This document shows, one piece after another, positions 27,736 through 35,655 of a DNA stretch of 64,000 bases (positions are counted from its first letter, which is position 1; every line of letters starts with the position of its first letter). Both the position numbers and the translations under genes were made by a program. The notes beneath the pieces were generated by a model. It saw only the letters and a list, made by a program, of their open reading frames with translations, made no database searches and had not been told where the DNA came from. Origin of the DNA: Rothia halotolerans (GTDB lineage: Bacteria > Actinomycetota > Actinomycetes > Actinomycetales > Micrococcaceae). The DNA lies in contig NZ_NOIU01000001.1 in the NCBI RefSeq assembly GCF_004136635.1, positions 310,001-374,000 on the forward strand. The letters are read 5' to 3'.

Positions 27736-27787
27736 CGCGGGAGGGCACCGCCCGCCCCAGAGCTGACGAGGCAGCGCACCGCCCGTC
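27726..27787. repeat. 31-bp direct duplication spanning the acs stop
   Basis: Copy 1 (27726-27756) begins in the last acs codons and includes the stop; copy 2 (27757-27787) follows directly. Both start CCAGAGCTGACG and contain GCACCGCCCG. The duplication doubles the 5' arm of the terminator hairpin. Confidence 0.7.
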
Positions 27788-27820
27788 CCGGCCGCACGCG
27801 CGCCGGGGCGGGCGGTGCGC
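27774..27820 (+). terminator. acs terminator hairpin
   Basis: 19-bp stem with one G-U pair (27774-27792 with 27802-27820) and a 9-nt loop. The upstream copy of the arm (27745-27758) can also pair with 27805-27818, so two exclusive hairpins are possible. Confidence 0.75.
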
Positions 27821-27876
27821 CGTCCGGGCGGCCCCGCCCTGAGCGCGAGAAGGCGAGCGGAGGGCACAATGGGACC

Positions 27877-28308
27877 ATGAGCAAACCGATCTTCGTCCTC
27901 AACGGCCCCAACCTGAACCTGCTCGGCACCCGCAGGCCGGAGGTCTACGGGCACGCCACGCTCGCCGATCTCGAGCGCTCGGTCCGGGAGCACGCCGGGC
28001 GGCTGGGCCTCGAGGTCGAGTTCATGCAGTCCAACCACGAGGGCGCCCTGGTCGACGAGATCCAGCGCGCTCGCACCGAGGCCGCCGGCATCGTCATCAA
28101 CGCCGCCGCCTACACCCACACCTCGGTCGCGCTGCACGACGCGCTGGAGGCCGCCGAGCTGCCGGTCGTCGAGGTCCACCTCTCCAACGTGCACCGCCGG
28201 GAGGGGTTCCGCCACCGCTCGTTCATCTCGCCCCAGGCGGAGGTCGTGATCGCCGGCGCCGGGCCGCAGGGCTACCTGATGGCCCTGGACCACCTCGCCC
28301 GCCGCTGA
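27877..28308 (+). CDS. aroQ: type II 3-dehydroquinate dehydratase
   Basis: Dehydrates 3-dehydroquinate to 3-dehydroshikimate in the shikimate (or quinate) pathway. 143 residues, dodecameric family. Visible: [17 protein letters not shown] (with the catalytic Arg/Tyr), [30 protein letters not shown] (the conserved Asn/Ala/Tyr/His wall), [15 protein letters not shown] with the catalytic His, and the C-terminal [15 protein letters not shown] (27865-27870) lies 6 nt before the ATG, so it is probably transcribed on its own as a leaderless mRNA. No other aro gene is nearby. Confidence 0.96.
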   Translation: MSKPIFVLNGPNLNLLGTRRPEVYGHATLADLERSVREHAGRLGLEVEFMQSNHEGALVDEIQRARTEAAGIVINAAAYTHTSVALHDALEAAELPVVEVHLSNVHRREGFRHRSFISPQAEVVIAGAGPQGYLMALDHLARR

Positions 28309-28366
28309 AGGACCCTGGACCCGACGACGTCGCCCGCCTCCCGGCGCCGAGGCCCCGCGCCACCGG

Positions 28367-29542
28367 TCAGCCCCGCGTGCACGCGCCGGTGCTGACGGGG
28401 GCGGTGAGCGAGCCCAGCTGGTCCAGCACGGGGTCCAGCTCGGTGAGGGAGAGCGCGTAGCCCGTCTCCCCGCCGGAGGCCTTCGCGAAGATCACGCCGA
28501 TCACGCGTCCGTCCTGGTCCAGCAGCGGGCCGCCGGAGTTGCCCTGCTGGACGTCCGCGGCCAGCTGATAGACCTCGCGGGGCACGCTCGGCTGCCCCTC
28601 CGAGACCGTCGAGGTGTACCCCAGCCCCTGGACGGTCGCGGAGGAGGACTTGAAGGGCCCGCCGAGCGGGTAGCCCATGAAGGTCGTGAGGTCGCCCTCC
28701 GCGGCGTAGCCGCCGGTCTCCAGGGGCTCCGTGGGGAGGTCCGGGGCGGAGATCACGGCGAGGTCGGTGTCCGGGTCGAAGTACACGACGTCGCCCCGGT
28801 AGGTCCGCCCGCCCGGGGCCTCCACCAGGGGCTCGTCGACGCCCGAGACGACGTGCGCGTTGGTGACCACGAGGCCCTCGGCCGCGACGAAGCCCGAGCC
28901 CGACTGGTTCTGGCGGCAGGCCTCCGCCGTGCCGTTGACCCGCATGACGGAGTCGGAGGCGGCCGTGAGCGCATCGTTCCGGACCGTCTCGGAGGGCGCC
29001 TGCTGCTCGGGGAACAGCCGCTCGGAGACCTCCGGGATGCCCGACTGCGCGAGGACGGCGGCCCGGGCCTGGGCGATGGCCTGCTGCACGCCCGCCGGCG
29101 TCCAGGATTCGAGCGTCGAAATCACCCGGGAATTGTTAATTGCCATGGTGATGGACGCAACTCCGAGCTGTCCTGCGGAGAAACTCAGAATGACGATCAC
29201 CAATGCGCAGGCGAGCACGTTGAGAATAGCTCCGGCGATTCGCTCGATGAAGCCCAGGCCGGTGCGGTCCGAGAGCCTGCGGAACGGCCGGGCGATCATG
29301 GCCCCGAGCACCTGCCCGACCGCGATCAGCACCAGGATGCTGATCACCGCCACCAGCAGGCGCCACCACCCGCTCGCCATCTCCACCAGCATCGGCGTGA
29401 GATAGAAGGCCGCGACGGCGCCCGCCGCGAATCCGATGACCGAGCCCAGGGTCATGAAGAATCCCCGCGCGTACCCGCCGACGAGATAGAGCAGCAGGAC
29501 CACGAGCAGGATCCAGTCGAGCACGGTGAGGTTCTGGAGCAT
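28367..29542 (-). CDS. marP: MarP-type membrane serine protease
   Basis: Periplasm-facing acid-resistance protease. 391 residues: an N-terminal CvpA-like region with four transmembrane helices (~8-28, 34-51, 61-83, 103-124), a linker, then a trypsin-like domain with His230 (VVTNAHVVSG), Asp260 (DPDTDLAVI) and Ser336 (QQGNSGGPLL). Cys209 and the C-terminal Cys near residue 388 are placed like the redox-sensitive disulfide of M. tuberculosis MarP (Rv3671c). It is divergent from crp; on the minus strand TACACT (29637-29632) is a likely -10 about 90 nt upstream of the ATG. Confidence 0.95.
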   Translation of the reverse strand: MLQNLTVLDWILLVVLLLYLVGGYARGFFMTLGSVIGFAAGAVAAFYLTPMLVEMASGWWRLLVAVISILVLIAVGQVLGAMIARPFRRLSDRTGLGFIERIAGAILNVLACALVIVILSFSAGQLGVASITMAINNSRVISTLESWTPAGVQQAIAQARAAVLAQSGIPEVSERLFPEQQAPSETVRNDALTAASDSVMRVNGTAEACRQNQSGSGFVAAEGLVVTNAHVVSGVDEPLVEAPGGRTYRGDVVYFDPDTDLAVISAPDLPTEPLETGGYAAEGDLTTFMGYPLGGPFKSSSATVQGLGYTSTVSEGQPSVPREVYQLAADVQQGNSGGPLLDQDGRVIGVIFAKASGGETGYALSLTELDPVLDQLGSLTAPVSTGACTRG

Positions 29543-29851
29543 CGGCGCCTATCTGGGTGTGGGGAGAGGCCTCCGGGGCACGGGGTCTCCCCCGCCCGCG
29601 CGGAGGCGGGACGACGGAACGGTGAGCCCCTAGTGTAGGCGGGATTCCTGACAGCGAGCTTGAACCGTGCTGAGCGGCGGATCCCGGTTTCACCCGATTC
29701 CCGCCCGCATGTGGCATATTCAACCTTCAACTTATACAGTGGTAAGGAAATCCCGGTCGACGACTCGGCGGTTTTAGGCCTCGCGGCCCCTTCGGGAAAT
29801 CGCGGCCCCTGCCGATTCGCCGTCTCATCGCATGCCTGCACAAGGAGAATT
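29543..29851. promoter_or_regulatory. divergent control region of marP and crp
   Basis: 309 bp without a gene and clearly richer in A+T than its surroundings. Minus strand: TACACT at 29637-29632 for marP. Plus strand: TTATAC (29732-29737) just after a direct TTCAAC repeat (29719-29731), the best -10 for crp, giving a leader of ~108 nt. No GTGA-N6-TCAC site was found here, so autoregulation by that motif is not supported. Confidence 0.5.
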
Positions 29852-30529
29852 ATGGATATTGAGGTTCTGCGCCGAGCGCCCCTCTTCGCCTCCCTGGACG
29901 ACGAGGCCTTCGCGGCCCTGACCGACGAGCTCACCGAGGTGGACCTCTCCCGCGGCGCCTCGCTCTTCTACGAGGGCGATCCCGGCGACCAGCTGTACTT
30001 CGTCATCTCGGGGAAGATCAAGCTGGGCCGCACCGCCTCCGACGGCCGTGAGAACCTCGTGGCCATCATGGGGCCGGGCGAGATCTTCGGCGAGATGGCC
30101 CTCTTCGACCCGGGCCCCCGCTCCACCTCGGCGACCGCGGTCTCCGAGGCGCGCCTGGCCGGGGTCAAGCACTCGAGCCTGAAGAAGGCCATGGAGCGCA
30201 GCCCCTCGATCTCCGCCCAGGTGCTTCAGGCGCTCGCGCGGCGTCTGCGCCGCTCCAACGAGAACCTCGCAGACCTGGTCTTCTCGGACGTCCCGGGCCG
30301 CGTCGCCAAGGCGCTCCTGGACCTCGCGGACCGCTTCGGCCGCCCCGCCACCGACGGCATCCTGGTCGCGCACGAGCTCACGCAGGAGGAGCTCGCGCAG
30401 CTCGTCGGCGCCTCGCGCGAGACCGTCAACAAGGCCCTGGCGGAGTTCGTCCAGCGCGGCTGGATCCGCCTGGAGGCCCGCGCCGTGGTGATCCTGGACC
30501 TGCAGCGCCTGCGCCAGCGCAGCCGCTGA
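29852..30529 (+). CDS. crp: Crp/Fnr family transcription regulator (Crp/GlxR type)
   Basis: 225-residue global regulator. The cyclic-nucleotide domain (~10-125) shows FYEGDPGDQLYFVISGKIKL and the phosphate-binding cassette FGEMALFDPGPRSTSATA, with the Glu and Arg-Ser that hold cAMP. A long C-helix (SISAQVLQALARRLRRSNEN) leads to the winged helix with recognition segment TQEELAQLVGASRETVNKALAEF. This matches actinobacterial Crp/GlxR of ~225 aa. RBS AAGGAG, 5 nt before ATG 29852. It stands in the conserved nth-marP-crp neighbourhood. The GTGA-N6-TCAC site before acs is a candidate target. Confidence 0.96.
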   Translation: MDIEVLRRAPLFASLDDEAFAALTDELTEVDLSRGASLFYEGDPGDQLYFVISGKIKLGRTASDGRENLVAIMGPGEIFGEMALFDPGPRSTSATAVSEARLAGVKHSSLKKAMERSPSISAQVLQALARRLRRSNENLADLVFSDVPGRVAKALLDLADRFGRPATDGILVAHELTQEELAQLVGASRETVNKALAEFVQRGWIRLEARAVVILDLQRLRQRSR

Positions 30530-30553
30530 CCCGTTCCTCACGGGAGCACGCAC

Positions 30554-30584
30554 GAGGGGCCGGGGGATCATCCCCCGGCCCCTC
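30554..30584. terminator. crp terminator (perfect hairpin)
   Basis: 15-bp perfect inverted repeat with a single central base (30554-30568 / 30570-30584), 24 nt after the crp stop and facing the end of the convergent Nudix gene; probably bidirectional. Confidence 0.85.
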
Positions 30585-30641
30585 AGTCGTAGATGAGGAG
30601 ATCCGCCCCGCCCGCGGATCCGCCGTCCCCGGCGGCACCGC

Positions 30642-31625
30642 TCAGGCGCCCTTCTCCCGGGCCCGGCTGAAATCGGGCGGCGGGGTGAACTCCAGGAACA
30701 GCCCGCCCTCGGCCCGGACCAGCTCCGCCTTCTTCACCCGCACGGGACGCTTGCGAGTCAGGAACGCGACCGTGGTCTCGCACCGGCTCAGCGACTCCAG
30801 GAGGCACAGGCAGCCGGGCGTGACGAGGTCCGCGACCCGCTGCCCCCGGGTCTCCGGCGTCTCGATCTCCTCGCCGAGGGCCGTCGACTCCGGATCCCGC
30901 ATCAGGGCTCGGGCGCTGACCCAGCGGCCCCACACCCCCTTGGAGCCGAGCAGCCGCGCCCGCTGCCCCACGGGCACCGCCGCGGCGAAGTAGTGCGTGT
31001 CGAAGCGCCGGTGGCTGAAGTCCGGCGACTGCCAGCGGCCCAGCGGCTTGAGCAGGTCCGTGCGCAGCTTGAGCCCGCCCCGCCGGAGGTGGTCCGCGAA
31101 GCTGAGCTCCTGCCCGGCCACCGCCTCGCGGCTGGCCATGGTCTCGCTGGCCTCGTTGTGCTCCACGGTGGCGAGCTGATCCGGCCCGGCCAGCAGGATC
31201 CCGATCTCCTCGAAGCTCTCCCGGATGGCGGCCACCACCGCCCCGCGGGCGAGGCTCAGGTCCTCCCCGCCGAACTTCTGCGCCCACTGCTCGGGCGTGG
31301 GACCGTACCAGCCGATCGGCTCGCCGTCCCGGGGCTCGACGACGCCGCCCGGGAACCCGACCCTGCCCAGCGGCGAGGCCGGCGTCGGACGATAGGTCAG
31401 GAAGGTCTCCAGCCCGTCCTCGCCCTCGCGGGTGTAGACCACCGAGGCGGCGGTCCGCAGGGGGCAGCTGGGAACCTGCTCGCCCTCCTCGAGCCAGGCC
31501 CGGGCCGCGGCCGTCTCACGGGAGGACAACGCGAACCGGCGCGGGGCGCCCGAACAGGTCGGGCGCCCCGCGCCGCCGTCCACCGGGCCGGTCACAGGCC
31601 CGAGGGATGCGTCATGCGTATTCAA
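30642..31625 (-). CDS. Nudix hydrolase
   Basis: Large Nudix-fold protein (up to 327 aa). Core: PLRTAASVVYTREG, VGFPGGVVEPRDGE and the Nudix helix AAIRESFEEIGILL with the metal-binding REx2EE; a ~55-residue insertion precedes the helix, as in the NUDT19-like/actinobacterial group. The C-terminal half is helical with GRWVSARALM. Substrate unknown. The start is unresolved: TTG 31625 overlaps the ridA stop, GTG 31595 and TTG 31529 are alternatives, and a strong hairpin (31538-31574) lies inside the N-terminal coding part, which would favour the shortest start if it is a ridA terminator. Confidence 0.82.
   Translation of the reverse strand: MNTHDASLGPVTGPVDGGAGRPTCSGAPRRFALSSRETAAARAWLEEGEQVPSCPLRTAASVVYTREGEDGLETFLTYRPTPASPLGRVGFPGGVVEPRDGEPIGWYGPTPEQWAQKFGGEDLSLARGAVVAAIRESFEEIGILLAGPDQLATVEHNEASETMASREAVAGQELSFADHLRRGGLKLRTDLLKPLGRWQSPDFSHRRFDTHYFAAAVPVGQRARLLGSKGVWGRWVSARALMRDPESTALGEEIETPETRGQRVADLVTPGCLCLLESLSRCETTVAFLTRKRPVRVKKAELVRAEGGLFLEFTPPPDFSRAREKGA
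31538..31574 (-). terminator. 16-bp hairpin after ridA, within the Nudix N-terminal region
   Basis: Perfect 16-bp arms (31538-31553 / 31559-31574) with a 5-nt loop, 37 nt past the ridA stop. It looks like a terminator or attenuator between ridA and the Nudix gene. Confidence 0.6.
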
Positions 31626-32094
31626 CGATCAGTTCCACTTCCACGGGCACGTCCAGCGGCAGCACGGCGACGCCGACCGCTGAGCGGGAGTGCACCCCCG
31701 CCTCCCCGAAGGCCTCCCGGTACAGCTCCGAGGCGCCGTTGAGCACCAGCGCCTGGTCGGTGAAGCCGGGATCCGAGCTGACGAACCCCGTGACCTTCAC
31801 CACCCGCCGGACGCGGTCGAGGTCCCCGATCGCGGACTTGACGGCGGCGAGGGTGTTCAGCGCGCAGGTCTGGGCCTGGCGCTGCGCCTCCTCGAGGCTG
31901 ACGGTGCCCGGCTCCCCCGTCGCCGAGACCTTCCCGGTCACCTCGACCTTCCCGTCCCGGACGGGGATCTGGCCGGAGGTGTAGACGTAGTGTCCCGAGG
32001 TGACCGCCGGGACGTAGGCCGCGACCGGCGTCGCGACGTCGGGGACCGTCAGGCCGGCCTCGGCGAGGCGGGCCTCCACCTGCGACGCGCCCAT
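31612..32094 (-). CDS. RidA family protein
   Basis: 160-residue YjgF/YER057c/UK114 family protein. Canonical RidA deaminates reactive enamines/imines such as 2-aminoacrylate. Features: PVAAYVPAVTSGHYVYTSGQIPV, EAQRQAQTCALNTLAAVKSAIG, VVKVTGFVSS and a C-terminal AVGVAVLPLDVPVEVELIVEYA. The late Arg of RidA's active site (usually in ...R.....LP....VEIE) appears as RSAVGVAVLPLDVPVE. This longer form is the Rv3678c type. One base after the DUF4177 stop, so they form an operon. Confidence 0.92.
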   Translation of the reverse strand: MGASQVEARLAEAGLTVPDVATPVAAYVPAVTSGHYVYTSGQIPVRDGKVEVTGKVSATGEPGTVSLEEAQRQAQTCALNTLAAVKSAIGDLDRVRRVVKVTGFVSSDPGFTDQALVLNGASELYREAFGEAGVHSRSAVGVAVLPLDVPVEVELIVEYA

Positions 32095-32095
32095 C

Positions 32096-32296
32096 TCAGG
32101 CCTCCTTCCGGCGCTTGAAGTACGCGATCGGGTTGGACTGCGTCGGCGCCACCATGTTGCCCGACGGCGTCTCCCCGGCGGGAGCAGAGCCGGGCAGCAC
32201 GGTCACGAGCTCCCAGCCGTCCTCGCCCCAGTTGTCCAGGATCTGCTTGGTCGCGTGGATCATCAGCGGCACGGTTGCGTATTCCCATTTCTCCAT
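32096..32296 (-). CDS. DUF4177 domain small protein
   Basis: 66-residue protein. WEYATVPLMIHATKQILDNWGEDGWELVTVLPG is the DUF4177 core (split here: strand WEYATVPL, helix KQILDNWGEDG, strand WELVTVL). Function unknown. It matches the small ORF before ridA in other actinobacteria (Rv3678A type). TAGGCT (32309-32304) lies 7 nt before the ATG, a leaderless-type promoter for the DUF4177-ridA pair. Confidence 0.88.
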   Translation of the reverse strand: MEKWEYATVPLMIHATKQILDNWGEDGWELVTVLPGSAPAGETPSGNMVAPTQSNPIAYFKRRKEA

Positions 32297-32440
32297 GTGC
32301 CCCAGCCTATCCGCGGGCCCCGGCGCGCGCTATTCCCCCGGGCCGCGGGCAGGGGAGGCGGGCGGGGCGCCGGATGTCACACGCGACGCGGGCGGCCTCC
32401 TCGATAGGGGCTCTCAGGATTGACTTGTATCCTGGTGCGC

Positions 32441-34603
32441 ATGGCTTCATCGACCACACCTCCCGGCAAGCGCGGCCGGCGCCCGCTGAGCGACCTCACC
32501 CAGTTCATCGCGCTGAGCATCGTGGCCGGCTTCGTGACCGCTGGTCTGCTGATCCCGCCGACCGCCGCGCTCGGGCTGACCGCCAACGCCTCGATCAACT
32601 GGTTCAAGGGTCTGCCGGACGACCTCTCGGAGGGCCCGCTCTCCCAGCCCTCCGTGGTGCTCGCCGGAGACGGCGAGCAGATCGCCACGTTCTACTCGGA
32701 GAACCGCGACGAGGTCCCGCTGGACGAGATCTCGGAGAACATGGTCGATGCGCAGCTGTCCATCGAGGACGACGACTTCTACGAGCACGGCGGCGTCGAC
32801 GCCATGGGCATCGGCCGCGCCTTCCTGAACAACATCGTCAACCCCAACAGCCGCCAGGGCGCCTCGACGATCACCCAGCAGTACGTCAATAACCTGCTGA
32901 TCGACTCGGCCACCCAGAACGGCGGGGACCCGTACGAGACGATGGGCTCCAACAAGGGGCTGATGGACAAGATCAAGGAGATGAAGCTCGCCATCTCGAT
33001 GGAGCAGAACAAGTCGAAGGACGAGATCCTCAACGGCTACCTGAACATCGTGAACTACGGCGGCAGCAACTACGGGGTGCAGGCCGCGGCCCAGTACTAC
33101 TGGGGCGTCGACGCCTCGCAGCTGAGCATCCAGCAGTCGGCGCTGCTGGCCGGCATGGTGCAGTCCCCCACCTACTACGACCCCACGGTCAACCCCGACG
33201 CCGCGACCGAGCGCCGCAACACCGTGCTGTACACGATGCTGCAGAACGACCGCATCACCCAGGCCGAGTACGACGCCGCCGTCGACTCCGGCCTCGACCT
33301 CGACATCCACGAGACCCGCTCCGGCTGCACCGCGGCCGATGACGCCCCGTACTTCTGCGACTACGTCCAGAACCTCGTGCTCCAGGACGACTCCTTCGGC
33401 GACACGCCCGAGGACCGCCAGGTCCAGCTCACCCGCGGCGGCCTGACGATCAAGACCACCCTGGACATGAAGGCCCAGCGCGAGGCGCAGCGGCAGGTCG
33501 AGCAGACCCAGCCGCTGGACTCCAACACCGACGGCGTGAACACCTCGCTGGTCTCGGTCGAGCCGGGCACCGGCAACGTCCTGGCCATGGCGCAGAACTC
33601 CAACTACGCCGGCGAGGAGGGGGCCAGCAACACCCTGTACAACTACAACGTGGACACCGCCGTGGGCGGCACCCCCGGCTTCCAGCCGGGATCGACCTTC
33701 AAGCCCTTCACGCTCGCCCAGTGGATCAAGGAGGGCAACGGCGTCAACGCACAGATCGACGCCAGGCGCCTGAGCTATCCCGCCGGTACCGCCTGGAACG
33801 CCTCCTGCGTGGACGGCGGCAGGGTCATCAACCCCGGCGCCAACGGGGCCTGGTCCTTCCAGAACGCCACCTCCGGGTACGAGCGGCAGATGACCGTCAA
33901 CGAGGGCATCTACAACTCCATCAACTCGGCCCTGTACGCCACGGCCGAGTACCTGGACCTGTGCGGCATCGGAGACACCGCCGAGGACCTCGGCGTGACC
34001 ACCCCCTCCGAGGACAACCCGGCCCAGCGGACCCGCATCGCGACCGAGCAGTCGCTCGCCTCGCTGATCGGCACCTCGCAGGTCACCCCGATGTCCATGG
34101 CCAACGCCTTCGCGACCTTCTCCGCCGAGGGCAAGTACTGCCAGCCGCGCGCGATCCAGAGCGTGACCGACCGCCGCGGCCAGAACATCGAGATGCCCGC
34201 GAGCCAGTGCAACCAGGCGCTGGACCAGGACGTCGCCCGGGGCGTCAACTACGTCCTCAAGGAGGTCCTGAAGCGCGGCTCCGGCTACGAGCGGGACATC
34301 GACCTCGACGACGCCTCCGCCGCCAAGACCGGCACCACCGACAACTCGACCCAGACCTGGATGGTCGGGTACACCCGCGGCATCTCCACCGCCTCGTGGG
34401 TCGGCAACGTCAACGAGCAGAGCCGCTCCCTGAACGGCCTCAACATCGGCGGCCAGTCCCGCGAGTACGTGGACGGCTCCTCCTTCGCCGGCATGCAGTG
34501 GCAGCGCTACATGAACGCCGTCAAGGGCGACCACAACACCGACCGGTTCACGGACCCCTCCGAGAAGGTCCGCGGGGACGACATCGAGTCGGATAAGGCC
34601 TAG
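32441..34603 (+). CDS. class A penicillin-binding protein (bifunctional transglycosylase/transpeptidase)
   Basis: Peptidoglycan synthase, type II membrane protein of 720 residues. A basic cytoplasmic tail, one transmembrane helix (~20-45), the GT51 domain with catalytic Glu109 (SIEDDDFYEHGG) and ASTITQQYVNNLL, and the transpeptidase with Ser418 (PGSTFKPFTL), SxN-type NSINSALY and KTGTTD (~641). No PASTA domain. It occupies the ponA2 position beside the metallophosphoesterase gene (Rv3682-Rv3683 order). TTGTAT (32425-32430) is a likely -10; GTG 32435, six bases upstream in frame, could be the start of a leaderless mRNA. Stop TAG 34601. Confidence 0.95.
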   Translation: MASSTTPPGKRGRRPLSDLTQFIALSIVAGFVTAGLLIPPTAALGLTANASINWFKGLPDDLSEGPLSQPSVVLAGDGEQIATFYSENRDEVPLDEISENMVDAQLSIEDDDFYEHGGVDAMGIGRAFLNNIVNPNSRQGASTITQQYVNNLLIDSATQNGGDPYETMGSNKGLMDKIKEMKLAISMEQNKSKDEILNGYLNIVNYGGSNYGVQAAAQYYWGVDASQLSIQQSALLAGMVQSPTYYDPTVNPDAATERRNTVLYTMLQNDRITQAEYDAAVDSGLDLDIHETRSGCTAADDAPYFCDYVQNLVLQDDSFGDTPEDRQVQLTRGGLTIKTTLDMKAQREAQRQVEQTQPLDSNTDGVNTSLVSVEPGTGNVLAMAQNSNYAGEEGASNTLYNYNVDTAVGGTPGFQPGSTFKPFTLAQWIKEGNGVNAQIDARRLSYPAGTAWNASCVDGGRVINPGANGAWSFQNATSGYERQMTVNEGIYNSINSALYATAEYLDLCGIGDTAEDLGVTTPSEDNPAQRTRIATEQSLASLIGTSQVTPMSMANAFATFSAEGKYCQPRAIQSVTDRRGQNIEMPASQCNQALDQDVARGVNYVLKEVLKRGSGYERDIDLDDASAAKTGTTDNSTQTWMVGYTRGISTASWVGNVNEQSRSLNGLNIGGQSREYVDGSSFAGMQWQRYMNAVKGDHNTDRFTDPSEKVRGDDIESDKA

Positions 34604-34609
34604 CCCACG

Positions 34610-35638
34610 ATGTCCGACGATCGCGGGCGCAGCGTCCGCACCGGTGGGGGGCAGGCCCTCCGCGGCGCCATGACCCTGCTGGGCGCGGGCGCCGCGGCCG
34701 CGGGCGCGACCCTGGCCTACGGGCGCTTCGTGGAGCTGAACCGCTTCCATGTGCGCCGCGAGACCCTGGCCGTGCTGCCCCCGGGGGCCCGCGACGTCCG
34801 CGTCCTGCACCTGTCGGACCTGCACATGATCCCGGGGCAGCGGCGCAAGGTCGACTTCGTGCGCGGCCTCGCCGAGCTGGAGCCCGACCTGGTGCTGGAC
34901 ACCGGGGACAACTTCAGCCACCTGGATGCCCTCCCCTGGCTCCTCGAGGCGCTGGATCCGCTGCTGGACCTGCCGGGGGCCTACGTGCCGGGGTCGAACT
35001 GCTACTTCGCCCCTCAGCCGAAGAACCCCGCGCGCTACCTGTGGCTGCACACCAGCCTGGGGACCGGCGTCGGACGGCGCCGCGAGGACCCCGCCGCGCT
35101 GCTGCCGTTCCGCGAGATGCACGAGGCCTTCGACGCCCGCGGCTGGCTGGGGCTGGTCAACACCACCGGCGAGCTCGTGGTCAACGGCGTGCGGATCGAC
35201 TTCTCCGGCGTGGACGACCCCCACCTGGGCTACGACCGCCATCCCGGCTTCGCCCCGCGGCCCGGGCGGGATGGGGACGGTTCGGTCCAGGCGGCCGGGG
35301 CGCCGTCGGTGCGGCTCGGCGTCGCCCACGCCCCGTACCTGCGCACCCTCGAGCGCTTCGCCCGGGACGGCGCCGAGGCGGTGTTCGCCGGGCACACCCA
35401 CGGCGGCCAGATCTGCCTGCCCGGCGGGCGGGCCCTGGTCTCCAACTGCGACCTCCCGCCCTCCCGCGCCAAGGGCGTCTCCCACGACGAGGGCATCCCG
35501 GTCCAGGTCTCCGCCGGGCTGGGGACCTCCCGCTTCGCCCCCGTGCGGCTGTTCTGCCCGCCCGAGGCGGTCCTGGTGACCCTGACGGCTCGGCCCTCAG
35601 ATGAATCCGCCGGGGCGGGGGACGCCGCCTCGGCGTGA
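34610..35638 (+). CDS. membrane-anchored metallophosphoesterase (YkuE/YaeI-like)
   Basis: 342-residue calcineurin-like phosphoesterase. An N-terminal hydrophobic stretch (MTLLGAGAAAAGATLAYG, ~21-38) should act as anchor. Dimetal motifs: VLHLSDLHM (D-x-H), VLDTGDNFSHLD (GDN), GVAHAPYL, and GHTHGGQICLPGG. UDP-2,3-diacylglucosamine-type or phospholipid substrates are known for relatives; the substrate here is unknown. It starts 7 nt after the PBP stop, so it is probably co-transcribed, as in mycobacteria. Confidence 0.92.
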   Translation: MSDDRGRSVRTGGGQALRGAMTLLGAGAAAAGATLAYGRFVELNRFHVRRETLAVLPPGARDVRVLHLSDLHMIPGQRRKVDFVRGLAELEPDLVLDTGDNFSHLDALPWLLEALDPLLDLPGAYVPGSNCYFAPQPKNPARYLWLHTSLGTGVGRRREDPAALLPFREMHEAFDARGWLGLVNTTGELVVNGVRIDFSGVDDPHLGYDRHPGFAPRPGRDGDGSVQAAGAPSVRLGVAHAPYLRTLERFARDGAEAVFAGHTHGGQICLPGGRALVSNCDLPPSRAKGVSHDEGIPVQVSAGLGTSRFAPVRLFCPPEAVLVTLTARPSDESAGAGDAASA

Positions 35639-35655
35639 CGGAGTAGCCTGGTCGG

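Noticed and set aside
32447-35485. A 1012-codon open frame on the minus strand opposite the PBP and phosphoesterase genes
   Set aside because: Mirror of real plus-strand genes with strong GC3; no recognisable domain and implausible Val/Gly/His/Arg composition.
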